From Eriocheir sinensis (Eukaryota; Arthropoda; Malacostraca; Decapoda; Varunidae): a DNA stretch of 64,000 nucleotides. Within the stretch, counting starts at the first letter, position 1. Every line of letters starts with the position of its first letter. The stretch spans positions 15,207,209 through 15,271,208 of the forward strand of contig NC_066520.1 in NCBI RefSeq assembly GCF_024679095.1, in the 5' to 3' direction. Positions 47,735 through 62,701 of this stretch are shown here, in pieces. The position numbers were made by a program, and so were the translations under genes. Below the pieces are notes generated by a model. The model worked only from the letters and a program-made list of their open reading frames with translations. It was not told the DNA's origin and made no database searches.

Positions 47735-49065
47735 CTAGTTGATATTAAGTTGAAGGAAGTGACGGTCGAGCTTATTTTGAAGGAGTCAAATCGTGCACTG
47801 GACCACTGATGGTGGAAGCTCCATTCTCGCACTACAACGTTGGTGAAAAAAAATTTAGTTATCTCTATTTGCTTTGTCTACATCTGAGTTTTAATGTTCC
47901 TTCCTCATTGCGCTGTCGTCATCGATCATAAACAATGTTGATCTGTCTACATTCGTGAAACCATTAAGTAAAACATTCGATCAATTTTCCTCAGGCGACG
48001 TTTCTCAAGAGAACATGTTAAGGTAAGCCTTTCTTTGGCAATATCCTTTGCATGGTGGGGGACCAAAACTGTACCGCATATTCCAAGTGGGGTCTGACTA
48101 AACTGTTGTAGAGCAGGAGTATTATCTTTATTCTTGAATACAAAGTTTCTTTTAATGTTTGACGCGATTTTGACCCCAAGTCTTTGACGCATTGAACATT
48201 TTTTTTAGTTTAACGCGCATTTCGTATTCGAACTTCTTATTCCTCGTTCCAACGAGAAGGACCTGGCGTCTGCGTTTAAAGCATCTCCATCTATCCGACC
48301 AAGCTGAAATTTTGTGCAAATCCTCTTGGGCTTTGCCTGTCTTCGTCAGTGAGAACCGAGTTACCAATCTTTGTGTCGTCTGCCGTCGTTGATGTAAATA
48401 ATGAAAACACTGGGCCAGGACCGAGCCCTGAGGACGCCACTAGTGACAGGCGCCCTCTGAGTTAAATCCGTCAATCACTACTCTTTGTTGTCTGTTGCTC
48501 AACCAATTCGCGATCCATTGGTTTACTTGACCGTCAATACCTATTGCTTTTTTTGTAAATAAATTTATGATGCGGGACTTTATCAAACGCTTTCTGGAAA
48601 TCAAGACGTCTTTTCAGTGATTTGGTTACGTCATAAACAGTGAAGAGGTCGTTATAAAGGTTAATAGGTTTGATAGGCAGGATCTTTTGTTTCGGAAGCC
48701 ATGTTGTGAGTCCCCAATCAATGAGTGGCTTTCAAGGTAACTCCTCAAGTAGCTTACCTACAACCGAAGTTAGACTAATGGGCCTGTAATTACCTGGTAC
48801 TTTTTGTCTCCTTTCTTGAAAATCGGTGTCGTTAGCCTTTTCCAATCTGAAGGGACGATGCCTTGTCACCAGGACATATTGAATACAGTTGTGAGGAAGA
48901 GAGTATTTCGCTCTTCGTTTCTTTCAGCAGAGTTGGATATACTTTGTCAGGTCCAGGACTTTATTTGTTTAAGTGAATGGAAGCTTTAAGGACTTCATCA
49001 GTTGTTATTTCAAAATTAGGCAATGCATGCTCGAGATTTACAATACTACTGTTGGTGGGTGTGGC
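47735..49065 (-). pseudogene. CR1-clade LINE reverse transcriptase remnant, 5'-truncated
   Basis: Translated on the minus strand, successive short pieces in different frames match the order of a CR1-type reverse transcriptase: ITTDEVLKA (about 49,000), SPGPDKVYPTLL, TPIFKKGDKK, DSQHGFRNKRSCLSNLLTF (about 48,690), motif A DFQKAFDKVPHHKF (about 48,580), FIIYIND (about 48,395), ADDTKIGNS in a shifted frame, ISAWSDRW, VGTRNKKFEYEM, LGVKIASNIK, RNFVFKNKD, PHHAKDIAK, FSLEKRRLR and LDRHFLQLN (about 47,750). The stretch between IND and ADD is shorter than in the family, a small deletion just before the catalytic ADD box. Frameshifts and stops throughout show it is dead. The endonuclease half is absent: the left end of the element stops about 35 bases before a (GT)n array. 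Confidence 0.85.
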
Positions 49066-49096
49066 GAGAGACTGTTAGTGATAAACACCGAGAAAA

Positions 49097-49097
49097 T

Positions 49098-49153
<56 letters not shown>

Positions 49154-49196
49154 GTGTGTGTGAGTGTGTGTGCGTGTGCGTGTGTGTGTGTGTGTT
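49097..49196. repeat. (GT)n microsatellite
   Basis: About 48 GT units with GC and GA interruptions in the right half, adjoining the truncated end of the LINE. Confidence 0.95.
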
Positions 49197-49842
49197 AATG
49201 TACCGATGATTCTCGCTCTTTTTGCCACAACAAAGGAAAAGCATAAGAACCTCCCTTCGATTCCTTGCTGGTGATTTCTCGAGACAGTCACACTCAAGAA
49301 CCTTTGCCATTGTTAACTATTATATATCAGTTAACTACGCTTAACAACAAATTTAAAGCTATTCTCTGATTCACTTCACTCCAAGTTGCCCTATAAAGTT
49401 AAGTACACGCTGGATGGACTTTATTAGACACTCGTGAAGCTAGCCAGTTTTCATAAGTAGAAGTGGCTGGTACCTTTAGCGATCCCAGTAACAAATATCA
49501 GGAAAATTACGTTCCTTTTATGCTGCGTAGACATCCGAGTAGCCGTGCAAAACGCAATATTACTTGTTTACGTTTCTGAGAATGTTGAATATTGCTACCC
49601 ATGTTTGTAGACAGCTGGCATTCACGAGGCTCATATGTACTAAGTGATGGCGGAAGGATATTTCGGGAACAGTTTGCAGCTTTCAGGAGTTTTATTATGT
49701 TCTTAATCGAGTTTATTATGTACGTAGGCGAGAGACGTATTGTGACTACATACATCTTTGAAAATCGCCTTTAAAATGACTGAAAGGAGAAAAATCGGTG
49801 AATCAGAAAAGTTCGAAGAAAATAAACACAAACAAAAACATA

Positions 49843-49844
<2 letters not shown>
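49197..49844. other. unique DNA, nothing identified
   Basis: AT-rich, without supported genes or repeats. Confidence 0.5.

Positions 49845-49899
<55 letters not shown>
49845..49899. repeat. (CA)n microsatellite
   Basis: About 27 CA units. Confidence 0.95.
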
Positions 49900-49902
<3 letters not shown>

Positions 49903-50464
49903 CACTAGCAAACTCAGACTCCAATAACAGTTATCGTAGAAGCATAAGCCTGCAGCACTATTCTCTTTCCGATCGCAGTTGTCTCATTCTTAAAACAAAA
50001 ATAGTTCCCCATGCTCGACTCGCTATTACAACACTTGCAAAGCCACCATTTCACCGTAGCAACCTTTCCTGCCGTATTCGCCTTTTTGTGTTAATGTATT
50101 TCACCTTGATATGATATGTTATTAAAAGAAATAAATGTTGTTAAAAGAAATAAGAGTGACGAGCAGGTTTAATATGAAATAAGTTTATATACACTTGGAA
50201 AACCAGAAAAATTCCCAACACAGAGGAATAAAAAATATCGGTTCAGTGGCCTGGCCCAGATACCAACACTTTTGACGCCAGTGAAGCCCAAAAGAACACG
50301 TTATTTTTCTGCTCTTGTTTCGCCTTGCACAATAACAATTTTTTTTACTTTTCTGAGAGGAGGACCATTTATATTTTTCCTCCGGTCCGCCAACTGGCTC
50401 AAGCGGTCTTTACACGATTGAAATTTTTCTGTAAAGTTTCTGTCTTGGTTGGTGATGGGCTTGG

Positions 50465-50505
50465 TAGTTTTTTTTTTTTTTTACGTCATCGCCTGTAGCG
50501 TTGGT
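50465..50505 (-). mobile_element. SINE 3'-end fragment
   Basis: A T tract followed by CGTCATCGCCTGTAGCGTTGG corresponds, with about 80 percent identity by eye, to the reverse complement of the end motif and A tail of the SINE at 34.3 kb. The upstream SINE body was not recognised, so this may be a short truncated copy. Confidence 0.35.
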
Positions 50506-50552
50506 GTGGTGTCATCTGCCATCCGCGTATCCTAAGACATCCCATCCTGATT

Positions 50553-50562
50553 GCGCATGCGC
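50553..50562. promoter_or_regulatory. NRF-1-like palindromic site
   Basis: GCGCATGCGC, flanked by T and G, matches the core of the nuclear respiratory factor 1 binding consensus. In animals this motif is common in CpG-rich promoters. Here it stands in a short GC-richer patch with no recognised gene start nearby, so function is uncertain. Confidence 0.25.
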
Positions 50563-50597
50563 GGGCTTTGTTTACAAACAGAGGGTGGATGAATTTC

Positions 50598-50613
50598 GAC
50601 ACGGTACCGTGTC
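50598..50613. repeat. perfect 16-base palindrome
   Basis: GACACGGTACCGTGTC is its own reverse complement. It lies 35 bases from the GCGCATGCGC palindrome. Confidence 0.9.
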
Positions 50614-50705
50614 TTTTGTCGAGTGCCTATTTTAATCCGTCCCACCTAAGTTTATTTTTTTTTAAGTAAATGATGACGTATGTTTTGAATTTGAAAATTT
50701 CTTGA

Positions 50706-50822
50706 TATATGAAAGTTTCTTCCTGCACCCCTTGTATGTCGGTAAAATTTATATAAGATAAATGTGATAACCTGAACCCCTTGTATGTCAGTAAATGTGA
50801 TAAAAGAGATAACCTACACCCC
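50706..50822 (+). repeat. short degenerate tandem repeat, about 49-bp unit
   Basis: CCCCTTGTATGTCRGTAAA occurs twice, about 49 bases apart, and a third truncated unit (GATAACCTACACCCC) runs into the CTAT array. Confidence 0.8.
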
Positions 50823-50823
50823 A

Positions 50824-53489
<2,666 letters not shown>

Positions 53490-53499
53490 TTCAAAGGAG

Positions 53500-53765
53500 A
53501 GTTCCGTTAGTAGTGAAAATAGTTATGTTATTTGTTATGATTTTAGTTAGTTATGATTTTATGTATGCAAGTAAAGAATTATTCACTCTTACTCCTAGAA
53601 AGCCCCATATTATCATGTGTCTGATGAAAAAAGGAAAGTTACGTTAGCAGTGAAAAGTTATGTTATTAGTTATTATTTTAGTTAGTTATGATTTTATCTA
53701 TGCAAGCAAAGAATTATTCACTCTTACTTCTAGAGAGCCCCATATTATCATGTGTCTGATGAGAG
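53500..53765 (+). repeat. two-copy tandem duplication, 135-bp unit
   Basis: The block ending in CCCCATATTATCATGTGTCTGATGA (landmark CATGTGTC at 53,614 and 53,749) is repeated almost identically, including the AAAGAATTATTCACTCTTAC part. Each unit also has an internal TTAGTTATGATTTTA repeat. Confidence 0.92.
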
Positions 53766-54290
53766 AGAGAGAAAAAAAAAGAGAACGACCTCACGTTTAT
53801 CTTTTTTCGCACAAAAAAATATTATTTTCACTCGGGCCTCCAACTGATGAACAAGGAGAAAAACCCCACTCTTTTATAAAATTCTGAAGCCCCTTGCTGA
53901 CTTATTGTGCAAACACCTACTCAGTGTCGGGCCAGGAACACTTCTCAATCTCCTGTGCCGCCCACTAATACTCCATCACAAGCCAGGCCAGTTCATTTTT
54001 GCCCTGGAGAAACATACATCGAGGGTGGAAAGCCCGACCACGAGAAATAATTATAATCACCTGATGAAAAATACACTAGACCCATTTTCCTGTTTTCCTT
54101 GGACACTATTACCCTTATTTTAATTACAGCTCCCCGTCGACAAATAAATGCATCTTCTCAACATTAATTTCCTCTCCACCGTCAGCTCATTAACGCAACT
54201 CACATATTCCGCCTCGCCTCGCTGCTGCTTTTCCCTCTCCCAGAAATTTCCCTCATCCGATTATTCTTTGAAGACTCACTCGCTCTCGCC
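53766..54290. other. unique DNA, nothing identified
   Basis: Mixed AT-rich DNA with short open frames of no recognisable family. Confidence 0.45.
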
Positions 54291-54292
54291 CC

Positions 54293-54341
54293 GTCTCTCT
54301 CTCTCGCTCTCGCTCTCCCTTTCCCTTTCCCTTTCCCTTTC

Positions 54342-54418
<77 letters not shown>
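54293..54418. repeat. (CTCG)n-(CCCTTT)n-(CT)n-(CA)n compound repeat
   Basis: CTCGCT words, five CCCTTT hexamers (54,317-54,346), about 32 CT units and four CA units. Confidence 0.95.
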
Positions 54419-55569
54419 CTCAACGCAGAAGGTTTTCCCCTCCCCTGTATCTGCATATTTACGTGTACTGTGTATTTTAATCACCGAGCACACATACTCT
54501 CTCACCTTTTCACTTATTCGCCCCTTTTGTCGAATAATGAAGATGCATCAAGTACCTTCACTATTCACGAGTTTTAACGGCAGTCTCGAGGATGCATACG
54601 GGAAGAGCAATGCAAATTCCCCTGCCTTCTGCGGCTTACAAAACTGATTTACCCCTATAATATATACATGAGGTTATGATTACTTATTTCTACGGAATAC
54701 CGGTACTCCCTAACTGATCCAAATAATGTGAATTGGAATGGTTTCACTGTCTGGCCTAAGTTCACCCTATTTGATCATTTAAAGATGAACCAAAGGAATG
54801 TATCACACGCCCATGACAGTTGACAGAACGATAACAACCAATGAGTTTTGCCGAAATTACAATTCATCATTACTATGCCACTTGAACGCCAATAATACCT
54901 ACTCTCTATACGCTGTTTCTCACTCTGGCAGCACCTCAACACCTAAGCAGAACTGTCTGTAAAGCGTTTTGCGTAAGAAAAGGAAAAGAACGATGAAATA
55001 CAAAGCAGAAAAACTGTTACGGGAAAAAGCGACCGTGTTGTTTCCGCTTATGACGGTAGAAATGGACGAGCAGAGCGTGAAGAAGGGGGAACACGGACTA
55101 AGGCAGTCAGATGGTGGCGGAAGGAGGTGGTTAGGCTACGTTTAGAATCACCGGCGCGCCACACTCCTCTACACATGCTTCCTGTTGTGATGGCGAACGG
55201 AGGGTGGCGGGCTGGGGCGAACCGTAATCAGAGATGCACACGCACCCACGTCACCCATTTACTCCCCCCTCTTCACACGTGCCACTCATCTCAAGTAGGT
55301 ACGAAAAATCAAGCAAGTGGATCAGTTATACACGCACGAACCAGACACTGTATCGCGTGTACCCACGTTGAGGGCCCTACACACCTGCTCATCCTGGTGC
55401 TTCCGTCTCATTCCTGCAGCTCGCCGTCCAGTGCCTGAAAGGATAGAATTGGACGGTACTCGAAATAACAAAAGCGTCCGCAGCTATAGGATTCTGTGTG
55501 TTCCATTGGTGGCACTACAGGCTCCTTTCACAACGATGGCCGACATATGTGTGCAGCTTGTTTGTTTGT
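54419..55569. other. unique DNA, no supported gene
   Basis: Balanced composition. The open frame at 55,127-55,438 is rich in His, Arg and Thr from CAC-rich sequence and has no recognisable domain. Confidence 0.4.
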
Positions 55570-55641
55570 TTGCGTGTGTGTGTGTGTGTGTGTGTTTGCG
55601 TGTTTGCGTGTGTGCGTGCGTGTGTGTGTGCGTGTGTGTGT
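55570..55641. repeat. imperfect (GT)n microsatellite
   Basis: GT units with many TTTGC and GC interruptions. Confidence 0.9.
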
Positions 55642-56422
55642 AAGGGGGGAGGGGGAAACGAGCCAGGAGAGTCACCAAGCAACACAGCGCCACGTAGCAA
55701 ATGCAAAAGCAATCACTTGTGAGAACGTAATTTGAATTTTTAAGTACACAGGCTCGAAAATTGTAAACGATTATCAAATACCTGATGAAAATTAGCAAGG
55801 CAACGCGTTTCTTTTCCAGTGAGAAATTTAAATATGTAGACATCTATCAAGCAACACATTTTTACGCCGCAATAATCTAAATATATATGTATTTAGTGAT
55901 ATTTTTCATACAGCTCTGGCAATGTGTGCAGCCGCTCATGAAACAACATCCCGCCGCCAAGTACGTAACAGTATGGAACGATGACAAAGGACTCTCGTAG
56001 TGAGGATATGCGTGCAGCTTTTACGGCTGTCGCTCATCCGCTGCACCATCAATTACAAAGCGTGGCCGGTACCGTGATGACCGACTCTGACGCTTCTTTT
56101 ACTGACGGTGTTTTGAACGTTCACGTTTATACAGGACTTTTTTTTGCGCGCGTGTGATCAGCTTGCCCGAGTGTAAGCCGAGTCGTCCTCGAGAAGCCGA
56201 GTATTCAGCCGATCCTCACTACAGACGCTTAATCATTTTTTTCCAGAACGTTTCAACGATTCTCATACAACCGATAACTGATTTCTATTCGTTCGCAAAA
56301 GGTTTTCGAAGCTGACGACATTTCAAGGCTTTTACCAAAATAGCCAACATCAAACACACATATTTCTCGTCCAGGTCACGCAAGGTTAAGCGGCGTTACG
56401 CGTAATAACAGCCGCCACTCAC

Positions 56423-56470
56423 CTGTCACTCTGAGGACGAAGTTAACCAGCAGGCAGCCACAGGAGCACG
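56423..56470 (-). other. possible 48-base micro-exon
   Basis: On the minus strand TTTTATCTTTACAG precedes 48 bases ending in GACAG, followed by GTGAGT; the donor matches the nine-base consensus CAG|GTGAGT exactly. Only one frame is open; after two bases it reads CSCGCLLVNFVLRVT, Cys-rich then hydrophobic, with a leftover G at the end. The length is a multiple of three, so it could be skipped or included without shifting frame. No product was recognised. One chance match to the nine-base donor is expected about every two windows of this size. Confidence 0.3.
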
Positions 56471-56729
56471 CTGTAAAGATAAAACAAGACTATTACACGA
56501 TTAAAGATTAAAGGTAAAGATTAAAGGTTAACAAAAATATTCTTTTGTTAGCTGAATGAAAGACCTGATAATCATTCATCGGGTTCGTTGTTTAAATTAA
56601 CAGCATCATTAATTAATCACGCAATTAATTATTCTCGGGCGATTATCACATAGTAACGATGCGACGAGCTGGATGAAAATAGATTATAGATTAATGAATA
56701 AAAGAAGCACCGAGTAAAAAAAAAAGCAA

Positions 56730-56800
<71 letters not shown>
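56730..56800. repeat. (GT)n-(GA)n microsatellite
   Basis: About 9 GT units followed by about 26 GA units. Confidence 0.95.
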
Positions 56801-56807
<7 letters not shown>

Positions 56808-56899
56808 GACCTATCCGCATTTCAAATCCTGACAATTGTATCAACTTTCTAGAAAACTAACGCTTCTAGCAGTGTGAATTAAACGAAATTGGTCAAGCA

Positions 56900-57349
56900 T
56901 TGATGAAAGTACTCGATCCTTGCACTCAAAAACAGCCCCCCACTGAAGGAGCCAATAAGACAGGGCGGCGAGGCAGGGCGAGGCAGGGCGCAGCGTGTGG
57001 ACCCATTGGCCTGGCTGGCGGAGGCAACAAGGCGTGCCGCACCGACACAGTAACCAGACGCATACATATCAGCGAGCGTCCCTTCCCCCAAGAGGAGCAG
57101 CTAAAGGCCAAAATGTTTTACCGATGGGTCAGCCAACCCGTCAGCCCCAGCATGCAGGGCACCGCCGGAACGCTCCATAAATGCTTCCCGAGATTCCAGA
57201 GAACTTTAAAGTCTGGAAATAGTACACAGGAGAATCACATTGTTTCTGCCAAAATAGAATTAATCCACAATCACTTAAATTTCTTCTTGATCATCACTGA
57301 AAGCGTTGAATGGTGCAAATTAGTTGAACGAAACACATCAATAAAATAA
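56900..57349 (+). other. unrecognised 149-codon open frame
   Basis: No simple repeat apart from a short GGCGAGGCAGGGCGAGG duplication. The first half is Gly/Arg-rich, the second mixed. No domain, splice support or homology was recognised, and chance is likely. The GC-richer patch (56,930-57,180) could be a regulatory or untranslated segment. Confidence 0.15.
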
Positions 57350-58959
<1,610 letters not shown>

Positions 58960-59510
58960 CATCCACGCCACACTGTTGGGATCATACGCCTCCCACAACA
59001 CTCCAAGACACCCCTCGCCTGAGCCCTCCACACTAACCACACCCCACTACTAGGGTCATACACAACCCACACCTTGACCCAACATCCTTACATTTCCAGG
59101 GCCAAAAACTTCCACCCCACATTCCAACTACCAACGACCATCTCACCCCCACCGCCAGACCCTCCACAGCACGCTACACCCCCTGCCCCCTTCCACCAGC
59201 CTCCCCCCACCGCCCCCTTCCTCTGCCTCTACATCACCCGGCAGTCTAGAAGGACAGCTACATAATTCCTACGCGATACGCAATTTCTCGCTACAGCAGT
59301 CCATTACGTTTCCCTTTTCCCCCTCTAATTTAGATCCACCACGAAAGTTCTCCATCCCACTAACTGCGGCCTCTAGACTTTCATTTCCTGTCCTTTCTTT
59401 TCACTACCCTGTTATTATTTCCCTCCCCTCCCTTTCACTCTCCACTCCTTCCTTTGCCTCTCCACATCTCGTCACACTAGGAACGTTTTTAGTCACTGTA
59501 CCCCGAGTTA
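58960..59510 (+). other. G-poor, C/A/T tract
   Basis: G is scarce on + over some 500 bases; short CCACAC, CACCCC and CTCC words appear without a fixed period. No gene was seen. Confidence 0.55.
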
Positions 59511-59944
59511 TCTACAATTATTTTCAATTTGTAGGAGGGGGAAAGGAATCAGTCAGGACAGGGTCAGGAAGAGGAAAAGAGAGAGAGGGCGGGAGAGCGA
59601 TAAGAAGCGGACGAACCTTCCGACTTTACGTCCCCAGAGTCAGGAAAATTGTTTGCTGGGACATTATACTCCAGACTCCCTTATAGTGTTGTAGGAGTGA
59701 CTTATAAGAGAGGACTTGCAGTGTGTGTGGGTGTGGGGATGGGTGTGGGTGGAGTGTAGGCAAGAATCAGATCAGACACAATAAATCTCCTCTATCAGAA
59801 GTCTTTTTGCATCCTCCTCCCATTTTTCTTGGACCTGATATGCATGCGTTTCTATTTCCATCTCCGCTCCCTCGTCCCGGCCCAGTGGCGCGCTCCGGCG
59901 AGGTGATTCTGGTGCAGCGCTGGCGGAAAATAATGACGCTAATG

Positions 59945-60487
<543 letters not shown>

Positions 60488-60575
<88 letters not shown>
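60488..60575. repeat. (GA)n microsatellite
   Basis: About 44 GA units. Confidence 0.95.
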
Positions 60576-60579
<4 letters not shown>

Positions 60580-60808
60580 TACTAGGTCATGAGGGAGTGG
60601 TGACTGTTGTTCATAAGCGTCATGTCACTTCCATCCCTAAAGACTGATACAATGGAGACATTCTATTCTTGTTCGTCGATGTTAGAGCCACTGGACAACA
60701 GGATCGGATTCGCTAATACGAGTTTCCATCACGAGTCTTTTTTTCAGTTGTTGCCTCACGCCCCCCCGAGGATACGAACTGACCTTCGTTCTCTCGCAAC
60801 TCCCCAAG

Positions 60809-61135
<327 letters not shown>

Positions 61136-61193
61136 AACAAGTAAAATTCACCGAGGATTCAACAATCATCATAAAAGCAGAGTTAAGGAGACA

Positions 61194-61318
<125 letters not shown>

Positions 61319-61591
61319 ACAAATAAAAATGTCCCAGAAACTATGGAGAAGAGTCGCATAGGCTGGAGGTCGGGTGGTGGTGGTGGTGGTGGCTGCGGTG
61401 GTGGTGGCTGGAAGGGGAGGGGGAACAAGGGTGCATAACGGGGACACAAGACACCCCCAAACGCCCCTGAGGTGCTCTCGGGAAGTATTCAAGTTATGCC
61501 TTAAAAAGTTAGAGTATTCTCCGTCCTCTTTCCCGGTGTGCGTGCCCTTATGTAGACCCTCGCTCCCATCCTCCACCTTGTCCATCCTGCC

Positions 61592-61593
<2 letters not shown>

Positions 61594-61666
<73 letters not shown>
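61594..61666. repeat. (CA)n microsatellite
   Basis: About 36 CA units. A G-poor ACCACA-rich tract follows to about 61,800. Confidence 0.95.
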
Positions 61667-61667
<1 letters not shown>

Positions 61668-62104
61668 ATACCAGAATGCTCCACACCACAACATACCACA
61701 CCTCACCATATCTCAGTACATAATCTAAACCCGCTTCCACACATACTAAACTACACCACCATCCACACAACACCACATTATTTTGTCCGTACTGCACCAC
61801 ACTACACTAACTGGGCTTGAGGGCCTAAGAGAAACAGCAGCGTACACAAAGGAGAGTGATGTTAGGGAGATAAAGTTAGACCTTGATGGGATTGGAACAG
61901 GGAGACATGGAGGGATTCAGGGAAAGGCGACCGTACGGAGAAGACATTAGTAACAGGAGAGGAAGGTAGTGTTTAGAGGGCAATGGGACAAGAGGGACAC
62001 GAGGGACATGGAGAGAAGTGAAATGGACGGAAGAAGAAGAATGCCAGGGAGAAAAAAATAGCCTGAGAGGGGACTGGAATAAGGGGATCAGGAGGCTTAG
62101 GTAG

Positions 62105-62520
62105 AAGAGGACAGCACGGGTATGATGGTAGTGTTAATGAGAGAAAGTTAGTGTTAGAGAGGACTCCTATAGCTGAGGGGTGAAGGTGTGAAAGTTGTGT
62201 GAAAGAGAGAAAGTTAGTGTTAGAGAGAACTCCTATAGCTAACAGGGACATGGGAGGCATAGAAAAAGGGGGGTGCAGGGAGGAGAGTGTAATATCGAGA
62301 GAAGAATTAAGGTATGAGAGTTGTGTTAAAGAGAGAAAGTTAGTGTTAGAGAGGACTCCTGTAGTAACAGGGACATGGGAGGCATAGAAAAAGGGAGGTG
62401 CAGGGAGGAGAGTGTAGAATCGAGGGAAGAATTAAGGTATGAGAGCTGTGTTATAGAGAGAAAGTTAGTGTTAGAGAGGATTTCTGTGGCTAAGATGGAC
62501 ATGGGAGGCATAGGAAAAGG
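62105..62520 (+). repeat. minisatellite, about 126-bp unit
   Basis: AAAGTTAGTGTTAGAGAG lies at 62,144, 62,210, 62,336 and 62,461. Full units also share CTCCTRTAG, GGGACATGGGAGGCATAG, GGTGCAGGGAGGAGAGTGTA and AGAATTAAGGTATGAGAG. The 66-base first interval is a shortened unit. Related A/G-rich text extends left to about 61,900. Confidence 0.92.
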
Positions 62521-62529
62521 GGTGCGAGG

Positions 62530-62640
62530 GTGATTCGTCCCCGGGTGAAATGTCCCGGTTGATTCACCCCTGGGTTATTCATCCCTGGAGGATTGGTCCC
62601 CTAGGGTGATTCGTCCCTAGGGTGATTCTTTCCCTTGGCT
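62530..62640. repeat. GGTGATTCGTCCC repeat, possible MULE terminal repeat
   Basis: About seven degenerate copies of a 14-18 base motif (GGTGATTCGTCCCYNG and variants). It lies about 60 bases beyond the C-terminal end of the transposase pseudogene, where the terminal inverted repeat of that element would be expected. The opposite end lies outside the window, so this is inference. Confidence 0.45.
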
Positions 62641-62701
62641 GTATTTTCGTCGCGTTAGTTACGAAACTCCATTACTACTCAGAAGAGGACTACTAGAATA
62701 T

